Assembly: GCF_007280555.1 (NCBI RefSeq)
Contig: NZ_VKDB01000005.1
Coordinates: 1 to 64,000 of the forward strand
Direction of reading: 5' to 3'
DNA length: 64,000 bases
From: Deinococcus detaillensis
GTDB taxonomy: Bacteria > Deinococcota > Deinococci > Deinococcales > Deinococcaceae
The translations under genes were made by a program, and so were the position numbers. Every line of letters starts with the position of its first letter. Within the stretch, counting starts at the first letter, position 1. The notes under the pieces are model-generated. The model was not told the origin of the DNA and did no database searches. It was given only the letters and a program-made list of their open reading frames with translations. This document shows, one piece after another, positions 21,504 through 30,234 of this stretch.

Positions 21504-22148
21504 ATGACCGGCCTTTTCATCTCCTTTGAAGGCCCCGAAGGCTCCGGCAAATCCACCCAGATCACCCGCCTAGCGGCCCGATTGGAAGCGGCGGGGGTCA
21601 GCCACACGCTTACCCGCGAACCGGGCGGCACGCCGCTGGGCAGCCGCATCCGCGAGATCGTGCTGCTCGACCCCGACCTGGACGTCAATCCGCTCTCCGA
21701 ATTTCTGCTTTACAGCGCCAGTCGCGCCCAACTGGTGCAGGACGTGATTCGGCCCTGTTTACAACTCGGCGAGGTGGTGATCTGCGACCGCTACGCTGAC
21801 AGCAGCGCCGCTTATCAGGGCGCGGGGCGCGGCTTGGATCCCCGCTTGGTCGGAGACGTGACTTGGGAAGTCACCGGAGGACTGCTGCCTCACATCACTG
21901 TGCTGCTCGACCTCGATCCGGCGGTGGGCCTTGGGCGGGCGGCGGCGCGGGGGCAGCCTGACCGCTTGGAGCGTGCCGACTTGGCCTTCCACATGCGGGT
22001 CAGGCAGGGCTTTTTGAATATCGCCGCCAACGCGCCGGAGCGCTTTTTGGTGCTGGACGCCGCCCAGAGTGCCGACATCTTGGAGCAGCAGATTTGGCAA
22101 GCCGTCAAAGCCACCTTGCTGGCGATGGGCAAAAGCGCCGAGCTGTGA
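21504..22148 (+). CDS. tmk: thymidylate kinase
   Basis: dTMP kinase, making dTDP for DNA synthesis. 214 residues. The P-loop is [10 protein letters not shown] (residues 9-18), the substrate-binding [10 protein letters not shown] lies near 36, the [16 protein letters not shown] block near 95, and the Arg-containing lid [16 protein letters not shown] near 150. An AGAGGAAAA ribosome binding site precedes the ATG. Its stop overlaps the GTG start of the methyltransferase gene. Confidence 0.97.
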   Translation: MTGLFISFEGPEGSGKSTQITRLAARLEAAGVSHTLTREPGGTPLGSRIREIVLLDPDLDVNPLSEFLLYSASRAQLVQDVIRPCLQLGEVVICDRYADSSAAYQGAGRGLDPRLVGDVTWEVTGGLLPHITVLLDLDPAVGLGRAAARGQPDRLERADLAFHMRVRQGFLNIAANAPERFLVLDAAQSADILEQQIWQAVKATLLAMGKSAEL

Positions 22149-22954
22149 AGCCAGCGCCGATTGCTTCCTTGCAAAATCCCCAGCTCAAGCGCCTCGTGCG
22201 GCTGCGAGATCGGCGCGAACGGCTCAGAGAAGGCGTTTTTCTGATCGAGGGCGCACGCGAACTCAGCCGCGCCCTTCAAGCAGGTGTACTGCTCGAACAG
22301 GTTTTTACCTGCCCCGAACTCCACAGCCCCGAAGCCCGCGATTTGCCTTGGGCCAGCTTGCCGGTCAGCGAACCCGCCACAGAACTCAGCCGGGCCGCGT
22401 TTGAAAAAGTCAGTGGACGAGAAGGCCCCGATGGGGTGTTGGCGGTGGCCCGCAGCGAGCCGCGCCCTCTGCCCGAACCGCTTGGGAGCGCCGCCGTGCT
22501 GGTCTTGGACGGCTTGGAGAAACCCGGCAACGTCGGTGCGCTGCTGCGAACCGCCGACGGCGCGGGAGCGCACGCCACCTTGCTGGTCGGCGACGGCCTA
22601 GACTTGGGCAACCCCAATTTGATCCGCGCTTCTCAGGGGAGCGTGTTTACTCAGCCCACTGCCGCGCTGAGTCAGGCAGACGCGCTGAGTTGGCTGCGGG
22701 AGCACGGCTTTACCTTGCTGGCCTGCACCCCACACGCCGCCCAGACCTACTGGGACGCGCCGCTTTCAGGCCGGGTGGCGCTGCTGCTGGGCACCGAACA
22801 CACCGGACTCAGCGCATTCTGGCAAGAAGCCGCCGACCTTCACCTCTCTATCCCGATGCTGGGTCAGGCTGACAGCCTGAATGTAGCCACCGCGGGGGCG
22901 TTGGTGCTGTATGAGGCTTTGCGTCAACGGGCGGGCCGCCAGCCGCTAGAATAA
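22145..22954 (+). CDS. SpoU/TrmH-family RNA 2'-O-methyltransferase
   Basis: An S-adenosylmethionine-dependent ribose methyltransferase of the SPOUT class, 269 residues from the GTG that overlaps the tmk stop. The N-terminal 100 residues are the RNA-binding substrate domain ([33 protein letters not shown]). The knotted catalytic domain shows the three TrmH motifs: [20 protein letters not shown] near 141, [11 protein letters not shown] near 219, and [22 protein letters not shown] near 241. The target could be 23S rRNA (RlmB-like) or tRNA; not resolvable by sequence alone. Confidence 0.93.
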   Translation: MKPAPIASLQNPQLKRLVRLRDRRERLREGVFLIEGARELSRALQAGVLLEQVFTCPELHSPEARDLPWASLPVSEPATELSRAAFEKVSGREGPDGVLAVARSEPRPLPEPLGSAAVLVLDGLEKPGNVGALLRTADGAGAHATLLVGDGLDLGNPNLIRASQGSVFTQPTAALSQADALSWLREHGFTLLACTPHAAQTYWDAPLSGRVALLLGTEHTGLSAFWQEAADLHLSIPMLGQADSLNVATAGALVLYEALRQRAGRQPLE

Positions 22955-22962
22955 CCGCACCA

Positions 22963-23022
22963 ATGCTGACTTTCTCTCGTTTTTTTCTCTCTCCTCGCCT
23001 GATCCATAAGGCCCGACCATGA
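22963..23022 (+). CDS. candidate 19-residue upstream peptide
   Basis: ATG at 22963 opens a 19-codon frame whose stop overlaps the next gene's start in an ATGA arrangement at 23019-23022. A TAGAAT box lies at 22947-22952, ten bases before the ATG. The peptide is basic and contains a run of Phe/Leu/Ser (LTFSRFFLSPRL). If translated it could couple to the downstream gene; it could also be a chance frame in the leader. Confidence 0.3.
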   Translation: MLTFSRFFLSPRLIHKARP

Positions 23023-24158
23023 CCGACTCTTACCGTGAATGGCTCAGGCTGCAACTGGCCGCCGAAGTCGGCGTGCGTGAGGCCGAGCAGACGATTGAAA
23101 GCTCCATCGTGCGCCGGGGCTGGCCTGCCATGCGTCCGCTGGGATCGCGGGACGTGGTGGCGGTGTTGCAAGACGTGTACACCAGCTTCCGCAATACCAT
23201 GGGCGACGCCCGCGCCGACCGCTGGCTGGAAGGCGCGACCACAGCGCTGGCTTCGTTTGCCGAATTGACGCCCAGCCCTGCTCCGGCCAGCACCGGCACC
23301 ATCGCGCCCGCGCCGGGGCCAGTACGCTGGGGCCGGCGTGCCCACGATTTGCCGCTGCTGCTGGCCCGCGCCCACGCCGAAATCGCGGTTCGGAGTTTGG
23401 AGGGCATTCGGGCCAATCCTGACCTCAAGAACTTGGAACGCGCCGCTGAATGGGACGTGCAGGCCACCCAAGCCGAGGTGCGGCGCTGGGAAACCGAAGA
23501 ACTGCTCAGCAATTTGCGGGCCGATCACGCCCGCGTCGAGGTGGCCGACCAGGTTCGCAGCGCCCGCTCTCAGCGCGAAGTGCTGCGCCTGACGGTCGAA
23601 GAAGTCGAGGGCGAAGCCAGAGCAGGGCGCAAAGTCGGGCCGCAGATGGCCCACAACAAACTGATGCTCTCGCAGACCGACGCCTTTTTGGACGCCTTCG
23701 CGCCGCTGATTGACGAAACGGTGGCCGCAGAAGACCCCAAGGCCCCCACCATCAATTTGGATTCCTCACGCTTTGCGCTGGCGGTGCCGATGCACCCCAA
23801 CGTGCTGCGGGCCCGCCACCAACTCAATTACGCCGAGTGGCAAGCTGGGGGCGTCAATGACGGCAGGGTACAAAACGCCCGCGCCGCCCTCGTTCAAGCC
23901 GAGCGCGAGGCCACCGCCCAGACTGAAAACACTTTGGGAGCCGCCCGCGCCCACCAAGCCGCCTTTCAGCAACTGATGAACCGTTTCCACGACGCCCAGC
24001 TAGGCCACGCCCAACTCAGCCGCTCGGGGGCGGACGCTCTGACATTGGCCCGCCATTCTTTTGACGCCGAGCAAGCTCGCCTCGCCGCCCGCGTGCAGGC
24101 ACACCGCTTAAGCGAGGCGCTGAAGCTGCTGTACGCGCTGACGGGGAATGCAGAGTAA
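23019..24158 (+). CDS. helical, coiled-coil protein of unknown function
   Basis: A 379-residue protein with no signal peptide or membrane segment. Apart from a Pro/Ala-rich linker near residues 85-100 it is almost entirely helical, with long Ala/Glu/Arg-rich stretches (about residues 112-225 and 270-379) of coiled-coil character. The C-terminal ARHQLNYAEWQAGGVNDGRVQNARAAL region loosely recalls the hairpins of TolC-like proteins, but the missing export signal argues against that. Not recognised; possibly lineage-specific. An AAGG lies seven bases before the ATG. Confidence 0.75.
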   Translation: MTDSYREWLRLQLAAEVGVREAEQTIESSIVRRGWPAMRPLGSRDVVAVLQDVYTSFRNTMGDARADRWLEGATTALASFAELTPSPAPASTGTIAPAPGPVRWGRRAHDLPLLLARAHAEIAVRSLEGIRANPDLKNLERAAEWDVQATQAEVRRWETEELLSNLRADHARVEVADQVRSARSQREVLRLTVEEVEGEARAGRKVGPQMAHNKLMLSQTDAFLDAFAPLIDETVAAEDPKAPTINLDSSRFALAVPMHPNVLRARHQLNYAEWQAGGVNDGRVQNARAALVQAEREATAQTENTLGAARAHQAAFQQLMNRFHDAQLGHAQLSRSGADALTLARHSFDAEQARLAARVQAHRLSEALKLLYALTGNAE

Positions 24159-24175
24159 GGCCAGGGAAAGCCTGA

Positions 24176-24583
24176 TCATTCATCAAGCGCCTCTAAGCCG
24201 CAGCTCTCCAATGCTTCACAAACGATCTGGCGGTCTGCGGGGTGAAAATCAACATACTCAATTGCCAATACCTCTATATCCTCAGTGAATCTGGGATAGA
24301 GTCTTTTCGCTTGAGTGATTGCTTCCAGAACTTCCTTTAAGGTCAGAGAATCTATGGTTTTCTCTCGGTATGCTTGATAATCCTCAAATTCCACTATTGG
24401 CCCGATTGGCCCGATTGGCCCGATAAGTGAGAGTACCTTGGTGTATTGATCTATACGCCCCCTACTTGAGAAGTGTCCACTCTTGAATAAAAACCTTACC
24501 GTTTGTACCTCATTGAGAGGAAGCGAAGAGCAGATCATGCTATTAACTATACAAAAGCCAGATTGATTCATCCAAAATAACAA
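24176..24583 (-). CDS. low-GC orphan protein
   Basis: A possible 135-residue protein of unknown function, clearly richer in A and T than everything around it. The N-terminal 20 residues are uncertain; several internal starts are possible. A perfect 9-bp tandem triplication encodes repeated Gly-Pro-Ile in the middle. The C-terminal half (SLTLKEVLEAITQAKRLYPRF, then AIEYVDFHPADRQIV) has a natural helix/strand pattern and an acidic end, in line with small immunity or adaptor proteins. Probably acquired by transfer. Confidence 0.5.
   Translation of the reverse strand: MLFWMNQSGFCIVNSMICSSLPLNEVQTVRFLFKSGHFSSRGRIDQYTKVLSLIGPIGPIGPIVEFEDYQAYREKTIDSLTLKEVLEAITQAKRLYPRFTEDIEVLAIEYVDFHPADRQIVCEALESCGLEALDE
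24397..24423. repeat. 3 x 9-bp perfect tandem repeat
   Basis: Three exact copies of TTGGCCCGA (24397-24405, 24406-24414, 24415-24423). The unit is a multiple of three, so copy changes would add or remove three residues of the low-GC protein without shifting its frame. Confidence 0.9.
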
Positions 24584-24595
24584 TTCCTAATCATC

Positions 24596-24625
24596 AAAAA
24601 AAGCGACCCGAAAGCCGCCTTTTCT
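24596..24625 (-). terminator. probable terminator of glucan phosphorylase gene
   Basis: On the reverse strand an imperfect hairpin with AAAGGCGGC and GGTCGCTTT arms is followed by seven T (24596-24602), downstream of the phosphorylase stop. T-rich sequence on the other strand as well suggests weak action both ways. Confidence 0.5.
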
Positions 24626-24652
24626 TTTTAGCTTGACTGCTTCACTACCCGC

Positions 24653-27190
24653 TCAGGCCCACTTGATCAGTCCCAGCTCAATCGGGTTGCTCAAGTCCGC
24701 CGAGTAAGGCATGGCCCGCACGCCGACGCTGTAGAGGCCGCTGTCGGTGAGGGGAATACTGACTTCGTAATTGCCGCCGCCCGTCGCCTTCATCGGCACG
24801 TGCAGGGTGTCTTCGCCGTGCTTGAGAACGGCTTCGACCCGTAGCTCGCTTTCCTGAATACCCGCCGGAGTGACTTGGGCGCTGACCTTGACTTCCTCAC
24901 CGGGCTGCACGGTGGCGGGAAGCTGCGCGGTGGCGTGAATCTGGACGTGTTGCCACTGCTGACGCACCCAGCTTTTCCAGCCGCCCAGCGTGCGGGCCTT
25001 CTCGAAGTTGTTGGCGTCCACTTTGGCCGCACGCTGAGACAGCGGCAAGTAAAATTGCTGCACATAGTCGATGACCTGGCGCTGCATGGCAAACTCAGGA
25101 TTGACCGTGATGATGGCGCGGCGCACGGTTTTGAGCCAGCCGTGATTCTGGCCCTGTGCATCTTTGCCGTAGTACAGCGGCACGATGGTATTTTCCAGCG
25201 TTTCGTACATGCTGAAGCTGTCGGCGTCGTCCTGAATGTTGAGGTCGGTGTACTCGCGCTCCTCGCCAATCGGCCAGCCGTTGGTGTTGTCGTAGCCCTC
25301 GCGCCACCAGCCGTCGAGAATGCTGAAGTTGGGCGCACCGTTGAAGCTGGCCTTCATGCCAGAAGTGCCGGACGCCTCCAGCGGGCGGCGCGGATTGTTG
25401 AGCCAGATGTCCACACCCTGCACGAGGTGGCGGGCCACGTTCATGTCGTAGTTTTCCACGATGATGATTTTTCCGGCAAATTCGGGATCACGCGAGAGCT
25501 TGTAGATTTCCTGAATAAAGGCCTTGCCGGGGTTGTCGGCGGGGTGGGCCTTACCCGCGAAAATAAACTGCACCGGGCGCTCAGGGTTGTTGACGATTTT
25601 GCTGAGGCGCTCGCGGTCACGGAACAGCAGCGTGGCCCGTTTGTAGGTGGCAAAGCGCCGCGCAAAGCCGATGGTCAGGGCGTCGGCGCTCAGGGTTTCA
25701 CCAGCGGCGGCGACGTCGGCGGCGGGCGCTCCCGTGCGGCGAAGCTGCTCTTGGAGCCGGACACGCACGAATGCGATCATTTCTTCTTTGAGTTCGTGCT
25801 GGGTGGCTGAAAGCTGCGCGTCGGGGATGGTGTTGATATCGTCCCACATCTGCTTGTCTTCGAGGCGCTCTATCCAGTTGCCGGGCAACACGGTGGAGTA
25901 GAGGTCGCGGAACTGCTGAGCCAGGAAGGTCAAATTGTGTGCGCCGTTGGTGACGTGACCGATCGGCACTTCTTCTTCGTCCGCGCCTTCGTAGAGGAAA
26001 TTCCACATGCCCCGGCTGACCTCGCCGTGCAGTTCCGAGACGCCGTTGGCCATCCGCGACATCCGCAAGGCAAAGACCGTCATCGAAAAAGTCGGCACCA
26101 GGTGGCCGTCCCAGTTCTGGGCATGTTCGGCAAGGTCGTACAGTTCGCTGCGGCTGGTGGCCAGTTGTGCGGGCCACTCACCGATGTACCTGTCCATCAT
26201 CTCGTACGCGAAGGCGTCGTTGCCTGCCGCGACCGGCGTGTGGGTGGTAAACAGCGTGCTGCTGGCGGTAGCCTCCAAAGCGGTGCGGAAATCCAGGCCC
26301 TGCGCGACGTACTCGCGCATCCGCTCTAAACCCATCAGCGCGGCGTGGCCTTCGTTCATGTGGTAGACGCTGGCCGGAACATCTAAAGCACGTAGGGCGC
26401 GGATGCCGCCGACACCCAAAAGCACGTACTGCTGGATGCGGAGTTCTTGGTTGCCGCCGTAGAGGCGGGCCGTCATCTTGCGGTCGTCTTCGCTGTTTTC
26501 CGGCACGTTGGCGTCGAGCAGCAGCACCTGAATGCGGCCAATGAGTAGGCTCCAGACCTGCATCACGACGTCGCGGCCCGCCACCCGCACACTGACTTTG
26601 GCGACCTCGCCGGACTTGGTCAGCGCCGGGCGAATCGGCAAGGTGGTCAAGTTGAGTTCGTCGTAGGCTTCTTCTTGCCAGCCGTCTTTGTTGAACAGTT
26701 GGCGGAAGTAGCCCTGATGAAACAGCATCCCGACTGCCGTGAAGGGTAGACCCAAGTCGGACGCGCTTTTGCAGTGATCGCCCGCCAGCACGCCGAGGCC
26801 GCCGGAATAAATCGGCAGCGATTCGTGGAAGCCGTACTCCATGCTGAAATAAGCGACGGGCGGCAACTCGGCGGCATTGGTGGCGGCCCACACCTCACCT
26901 TTGCCCCAAGCGCCCTTGTTCATATAGGCATCAAAGTCAGCCAGAACGTCGTGGTAATTGCCCAGATAATCGGGATCGGCAGCCAGCGACTCCAAGCGGG
27001 CCGAAGGCGTCTCCAACAGCGTCTGGACAGGGTTGTGTTGGAAGCGCTCCCAGTTGACAGGATCAAGCGTTTGGTAAAGCGCTTGGGCTTTGGGCGTCCA
27101 AGACCAGTACAAGTTGTAAGCGAGTTCTTCTAAGCGTGCCAGGGCTTTGGGCAGGCGCGGCAGGACAGTCACTTTGCCAATCACATTCAT
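24653..27190 (-). CDS. glgP: alpha-glucan (maltodextrin) phosphorylase
   Basis: Pyridoxal-phosphate-dependent phosphorylase of the short-chain 'alpha-glucan family phosphorylase' type found in Thermus and Deinococcus, releasing glucose-1-phosphate from glycogen or maltodextrin. The first 110 residues are the DUF3417 domain (LPRLPKALARLEELAYNLYWSW). The catalytic region has SMEYGFHESLPIYSGGLGVLAGDH near 111-134, and the PLP lysine lies in EASGTSGMKASFNG near 610. The last 110 residues form an extra beta-rich domain. Start taken at 27190 (845 residues) since TAAACT sits seven bases upstream of it. Confidence 0.95.
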   Translation of the reverse strand: MNVIGKVTVLPRLPKALARLEELAYNLYWSWTPKAQALYQTLDPVNWERFQHNPVQTLLETPSARLESLAADPDYLGNYHDVLADFDAYMNKGAWGKGEVWAATNAAELPPVAYFSMEYGFHESLPIYSGGLGVLAGDHCKSASDLGLPFTAVGMLFHQGYFRQLFNKDGWQEEAYDELNLTTLPIRPALTKSGEVAKVSVRVAGRDVVMQVWSLLIGRIQVLLLDANVPENSEDDRKMTARLYGGNQELRIQQYVLLGVGGIRALRALDVPASVYHMNEGHAALMGLERMREYVAQGLDFRTALEATASSTLFTTHTPVAAGNDAFAYEMMDRYIGEWPAQLATSRSELYDLAEHAQNWDGHLVPTFSMTVFALRMSRMANGVSELHGEVSRGMWNFLYEGADEEEVPIGHVTNGAHNLTFLAQQFRDLYSTVLPGNWIERLEDKQMWDDINTIPDAQLSATQHELKEEMIAFVRVRLQEQLRRTGAPAADVAAAGETLSADALTIGFARRFATYKRATLLFRDRERLSKIVNNPERPVQFIFAGKAHPADNPGKAFIQEIYKLSRDPEFAGKIIIVENYDMNVARHLVQGVDIWLNNPRRPLEASGTSGMKASFNGAPNFSILDGWWREGYDNTNGWPIGEEREYTDLNIQDDADSFSMYETLENTIVPLYYGKDAQGQNHGWLKTVRRAIITVNPEFAMQRQVIDYVQQFYLPLSQRAAKVDANNFEKARTLGGWKSWVRQQWQHVQIHATAQLPATVQPGEEVKVSAQVTPAGIQESELRVEAVLKHGEDTLHVPMKATGGGNYEVSIPLTDSGLYSVGVRAMPYSADLSNPIELGLIKWA

Positions 27191-27197
27191 GGCGCTC

Positions 27198-27203
27198 AGT
27201 TTA
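27198..27203 (-). promoter_or_regulatory. -10 box of leaderless glucan phosphorylase gene
   Basis: TAAACT on the reverse strand, seven bases before the ATG at 27190; it excludes the in-frame codon at 27220. Confidence 0.62.
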
Positions 27204-27265
27204 CACGACCGCTCCACCATTCCTGTTGGCCAGAGGTCAGCTCATCTAGCGCAGGAAGGCCCACT

Positions 27266-27859
27266 TTATGTTCTGGGGTGGGCGCGAGGAGCCGGGCGGC
27301 CACCCGTATACCCAAACAGCCGCCACATCAGCAGCGCCGCTGTTTCGCGCAGCAGATAACGCGGGGCCGCCTTGAAGCTGACACTGCTTACATCGGCGCT
27401 CAGCCCCTCAGCCAGTGCCAGCGACAGGGCGCGGCGGGCGTGAACGCTGTCCGTGACCAAGGTGACGCGCCCAGCAATAAGCGGGCGGCTGTTGCGGAGG
27501 TTCTGGTAAGTGGTGCGGCTCTGTTCCTCGGCCCGCAAAATGCCAACCGGCACGCCCTGAGAACGGAGGTAACGCACGCCGATTTCTCCCTCGCTAAACA
27601 AATCACCTTCACCCACGCCGCCGGACACGATGATGCGCGTGACGCTGCCCTGCTGGTAGAGCTTAAACGCTTGGTCTAACCGCCGCCGAAACGCGGGAGA
27701 CGGCAAACCTGCCACCTGAGAAGCGCCCAGTACCAGCAAAGTCGGCGCGGGCAAAGCCGGACTCGGCGGCGGCGGGAGCGGCGAGAGCCAGCGCAGCGCC
27801 GCTACGAGAAAACCGCCCAGCAGCGTGCCGAGCAGCCAAAAAGACAGGGAGCGTTTCAC
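27266..27859 (-). CDS. YdcF/DUF218 family membrane-anchored protein
   Basis: A 197-residue protein with one N-terminal hydrophobic anchor (residues 5-24), a proline-rich spacer, and a DUF218 domain: TLLVLGASQ near residue 40, a SRIIVSGGVGEGD-like strand-loop near 74, ILRAEEQSRTTYQNL near 107-121 and VTLVTDSVHARRA near 131. Family members such as SanA and ElyC act in envelope permeability or peptidoglycan lipid-carrier homeostasis, though the enzymatic activity is unclear. GTG start, seven bases behind a TACAGT box. Confidence 0.88.
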   Translation of the reverse strand: MKRSLSFWLLGTLLGGFLVAALRWLSPLPPPPSPALPAPTLLVLGASQVAGLPSPAFRRRLDQAFKLYQQGSVTRIIVSGGVGEGDLFSEGEIGVRYLRSQGVPVGILRAEEQSRTTYQNLRNSRPLIAGRVTLVTDSVHARRALSLALAEGLSADVSSVSFKAAPRYLLRETAALLMWRLFGYTGGRPAPRAHPRT

Positions 27860-27866
27860 GGAGGTT

Positions 27867-27872
27867 ACTGTA
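27867..27872 (-). promoter_or_regulatory. -10 box of leaderless ydcF-like gene
   Basis: TACAGT on the reverse strand, seven bases before the GTG at 27859. Confidence 0.58.
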
Positions 27873-28014
27873 GTGGGTTTGGGCGCGGGGCGGCGACCTG
27901 ACTTCCCGTTGGCCGTTCAACCGCTTCGGCGCGGAGACCGGGCCAGTAACCGCCCCCGTCTCGCAATGGCTTCATCTTGCCGCACACTTCAGTGCGTTAC
28001 CGTCAAGAAAAGGT

Positions 28015-28371
28015 ATGAAGAGTACTCCTCTGCAAGTTTCCGACACCAAGCGCTTTGCACTGGCTGGGCCTCTCAACGGCGTACAACTCCTTCAGCGTGT
28101 GGCAGCGCTGGATTTCCCCAGACCAGCTTTGACTTCGTGGGACAGGCAAGTGGAGCCGCCGCCGAATGTTTGGGCAACTTCGCCTTGTTACCGCCGCGAT
28201 TTGCCCGTTCCCGCTTATGAAGCGAGGCAGGGCAGCTTAGTGTGGCGCAGGCCGAAGCAAGCTGCGGTTCTCCCCCGATCTCTCAACTACCGTCTGGTTC
28301 ACCTTGTCCTGTCGCTGAGCGCTCTGCTGCTGATGACTTACCTTCTCTGGCATTCGTCCATCCACCCGTAA
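28015..28371 (+). CDS. small protein with C-terminal membrane segment
   Basis: A 118-residue frame with AAAAGG five bases before the ATG and a convincing hydrophobic segment near the C terminus (about residues 93-112, VHLVLSLSALLLMTYLLW) ending in a short tail. The N-terminal 80 residues are Pro-, Arg- and Trp-rich and of no recognised family. It sits alone between a divergent and a convergent gene and no other frame competes. Possibly a tail-anchored envelope protein; lineage-specific if real. Confidence 0.5.
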   Translation: MKSTPLQVSDTKRFALAGPLNGVQLLQRVAALDFPRPALTSWDRQVEPPPNVWATSPCYRRDLPVPAYEARQGSLVWRRPKQAAVLPRSLNYRLVHLVLSLSALLLMTYLLWHSSIHP

Positions 28372-28391
28372 AGCAGGTTTAGAGCTGACGT

Positions 28392-29294
28392 TCAGCGCGT
28401 CAGGCGGCTGAGCAGCGCAATGCCCACCACCAACAGCGCCGCCACCACCGTCGGCCAGCCGATGTGCTCACCAAGCAGCAGCGCCGACCACGCCACCGTC
28501 AGGACGGGCTGAAGCAGTTGGACTTGTCCGGCGCGGGCGACGCCGCCGAGCGCCAGCCCCTTGTACCAAGCGAAAAAACCCAGAAAGACGCTGAACACCG
28601 AAACGTAGCCGAACGCTGCCCAAGCTGTTACAGAAGGCATCTGCGCAGGCCAGGGTGAAAGCCAAGTGGCTATTAAAGTGATCGGCAGCGAGAAGGCCAG
28701 CGCCCAGCTCACCACCCGCCAGCCGCCCATCTCGCGGGCCAGCCGTCCGCCCTCGGCGTAGCCCGCCGCCGCGAAGATGACGGCCAGGAGCAGATAGATG
28801 TCGCCAGCCGCGACCTGCCCAGCGCCCTGCACCACCGCAAAGACCAGCACCGCCACCACACCGAGGGCGCACACCACCCAGAATGCGGCTCGGGGCCGTT
28901 CCCGGGTCAGCAGCACGGCAGCAATGGCAGTGGCCGCAGGCAGCAGGCCCACCACCACCGCGCCGTGCGAGGAAGGCACGCTCCGCAGCGCCAGCGCACT
29001 GAACACCGAAAAACCGAAGACCGTACCCAGCGCCACGACGCCCAGCCCCAGCCAGTGACGGCGCTCTGGCCGCTTTTCTTTGAGCAGCAAGAGCAGTCCC
29101 AAGGCCAGCACCCCAGCCAGCGCCGAGCGGCCAAAGCCGATCAGGTAACTGCCAAACTCCGGCACGGCGAGGCGAGTGGCGGGCAAGGTAAAGCTGAAAC
29201 ACAACATGCCCAGTCCAGCCCACCACCAACCCGACGCTTGGGTGTTGGAAGCGGAAGCGGCGGCGGGGGTCGGCGGCATGAAGCATTTTGGCAT
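28392..29294 (-). CDS. EamA/DMT family transporter
   Basis: A ten-helix drug/metabolite transporter superfamily permease of 300 residues (295 if the ATG at 29279 is used). The two EamA repeats are evident, roughly residues 23-145 and 160-298, each with five hydrophobic segments. The substrate cannot be assigned. Divergent from a second EamA transporter gene at 29316, with only 21 bases between the starts, so the promoters overlap. Confidence 0.88.
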   Translation of the reverse strand: MPKCFMPPTPAAASASNTQASGWWWAGLGMLCFSFTLPATRLAVPEFGSYLIGFGRSALAGVLALGLLLLLKEKRPERRHWLGLGVVALGTVFGFSVFSALALRSVPSSHGAVVVGLLPAATAIAAVLLTRERPRAAFWVVCALGVVAVLVFAVVQGAGQVAAGDIYLLLAVIFAAAGYAEGGRLAREMGGWRVVSWALAFSLPITLIATWLSPWPAQMPSVTAWAAFGYVSVFSVFLGFFAWYKGLALGGVARAGQVQLLQPVLTVAWSALLLGEHIGWPTVVAALLVVGIALLSRLTR

Positions 29295-29302
29295 GTGGGC
29301 GC

Positions 29303-29308
29303 TAGACT
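29303..29308 (+). promoter_or_regulatory. -10 box of leaderless second EamA gene
   Basis: TAGACT seven bases before the ATG at 29316, rejecting the long upstream extension of the frame. Confidence 0.62.
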
Positions 29309-29315
29309 CTGCCCC

Positions 29316-30212
29316 ATGAGCCGTCTGCTGCCTCTCCCCCGCCTGCGTCTGCCGCCTATTCCCGCCTTGATGCTGAGTATGCTCAGCATTCAGGGCGGCG
29401 CGGCAATCGCCAAGAGCTTGTTTCCGGTGCTGGGGCCAGCCGGGGTAACGGTCATGCGGGTGGGCCTGAGCGCCATCATTTTGCTGGCGATTTTCCGGCC
29501 CAATCTGCTGAGCCTGACGCTACGGCAGTGGCGAGCCGCCGCCATTTACGGCGCGACACTGGGCCTGATGAACCTGAGCTTTTACTACGCTATTCGCTAC
29601 ATTCCGCTGGGCTTGGCAGTCACGCTGGAGTTTTTGGGGCCGCTGGCGGTGGCGGTGGCGACCAGTCGGCGGGCCGCCGATCTGATTTGGGCAGGGCTGG
29701 CGCTGCTGGGCATCGTGCTGATTTCGCCGCTGGGTGGAAACACACCGATTTCGCCCATCGGTGTGGCGCTGGCCGCCGTTGCCGGAGCGCTGTGGGGCGG
29801 GTACATCATCATCGGCGCAAGGATGGCCCACCATTTTAGCGGCACGCAGGGCGTCAGCGTCGGCATGATTTGCGCCGCCATCACGGTGATGCTCTGCGCT
29901 GCGCCGCTGGGGTTTTCGCCTTCGCAGATCACGCCTCACCTGCTGCTGTTCGGCCTCGGCGTGGCGATTTTGTCGAGCGCGTTGCCGTACAGCTTAGAAA
30001 TGATCGCGCTGCGGCAACTGCCGCGCCAGCTTTTTTCCATCATGATGAGCCTGGAACCTGCCGCCGCCGCGCTGCTGGGGTGGCTGATCTTGCACGAATC
30101 CCTCAGCTTGACGCAGTGGCTGGCGATTGTCTGCGTGATCGGCGCGAGTGTTGGAGCGACCTGGCAAAGCAAGCGCACACCGGACAAGCATCAAGAAGAA
30201 TTGCTGGTGTAG
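29316..30212 (+). CDS. EamA family transporter, RhtA-like
   Basis: A 298-residue DMT-superfamily permease with ten hydrophobic segments. The first repeat (ALMLSMLSIQGGAAIAKSLFPVLGPAGVTVMR) and LGLMNLSFYYAIRYIPLGLAVTLEFLGPLAVA near residues 87-115 match the RhtA (threonine/homoserine exporter) subgroup closely enough to suggest amino acid export. The transported compound remains inferred. Pairs divergently with the EamA gene at 28392. Confidence 0.88.
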   Translation: MSRLLPLPRLRLPPIPALMLSMLSIQGGAAIAKSLFPVLGPAGVTVMRVGLSAIILLAIFRPNLLSLTLRQWRAAAIYGATLGLMNLSFYYAIRYIPLGLAVTLEFLGPLAVAVATSRRAADLIWAGLALLGIVLISPLGGNTPISPIGVALAAVAGALWGGYIIIGARMAHHFSGTQGVSVGMICAAITVMLCAAPLGFSPSQITPHLLLFGLGVAILSSALPYSLEMIALRQLPRQLFSIMMSLEPAAAALLGWLILHESLSLTQWLAIVCVIGASVGATWQSKRTPDKHQEELLV

Positions 30213-30234
30213 AGCCCCTCAGCGTCATGGCACA

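Noticed and set aside
24397..24423. Tandem repeats considered as a CRISPR or satellite seed
   Set aside because: Only three 9-base copies with no spacers; no CRISPR-like array of 25-40 base repeats was seen anywhere in the window.
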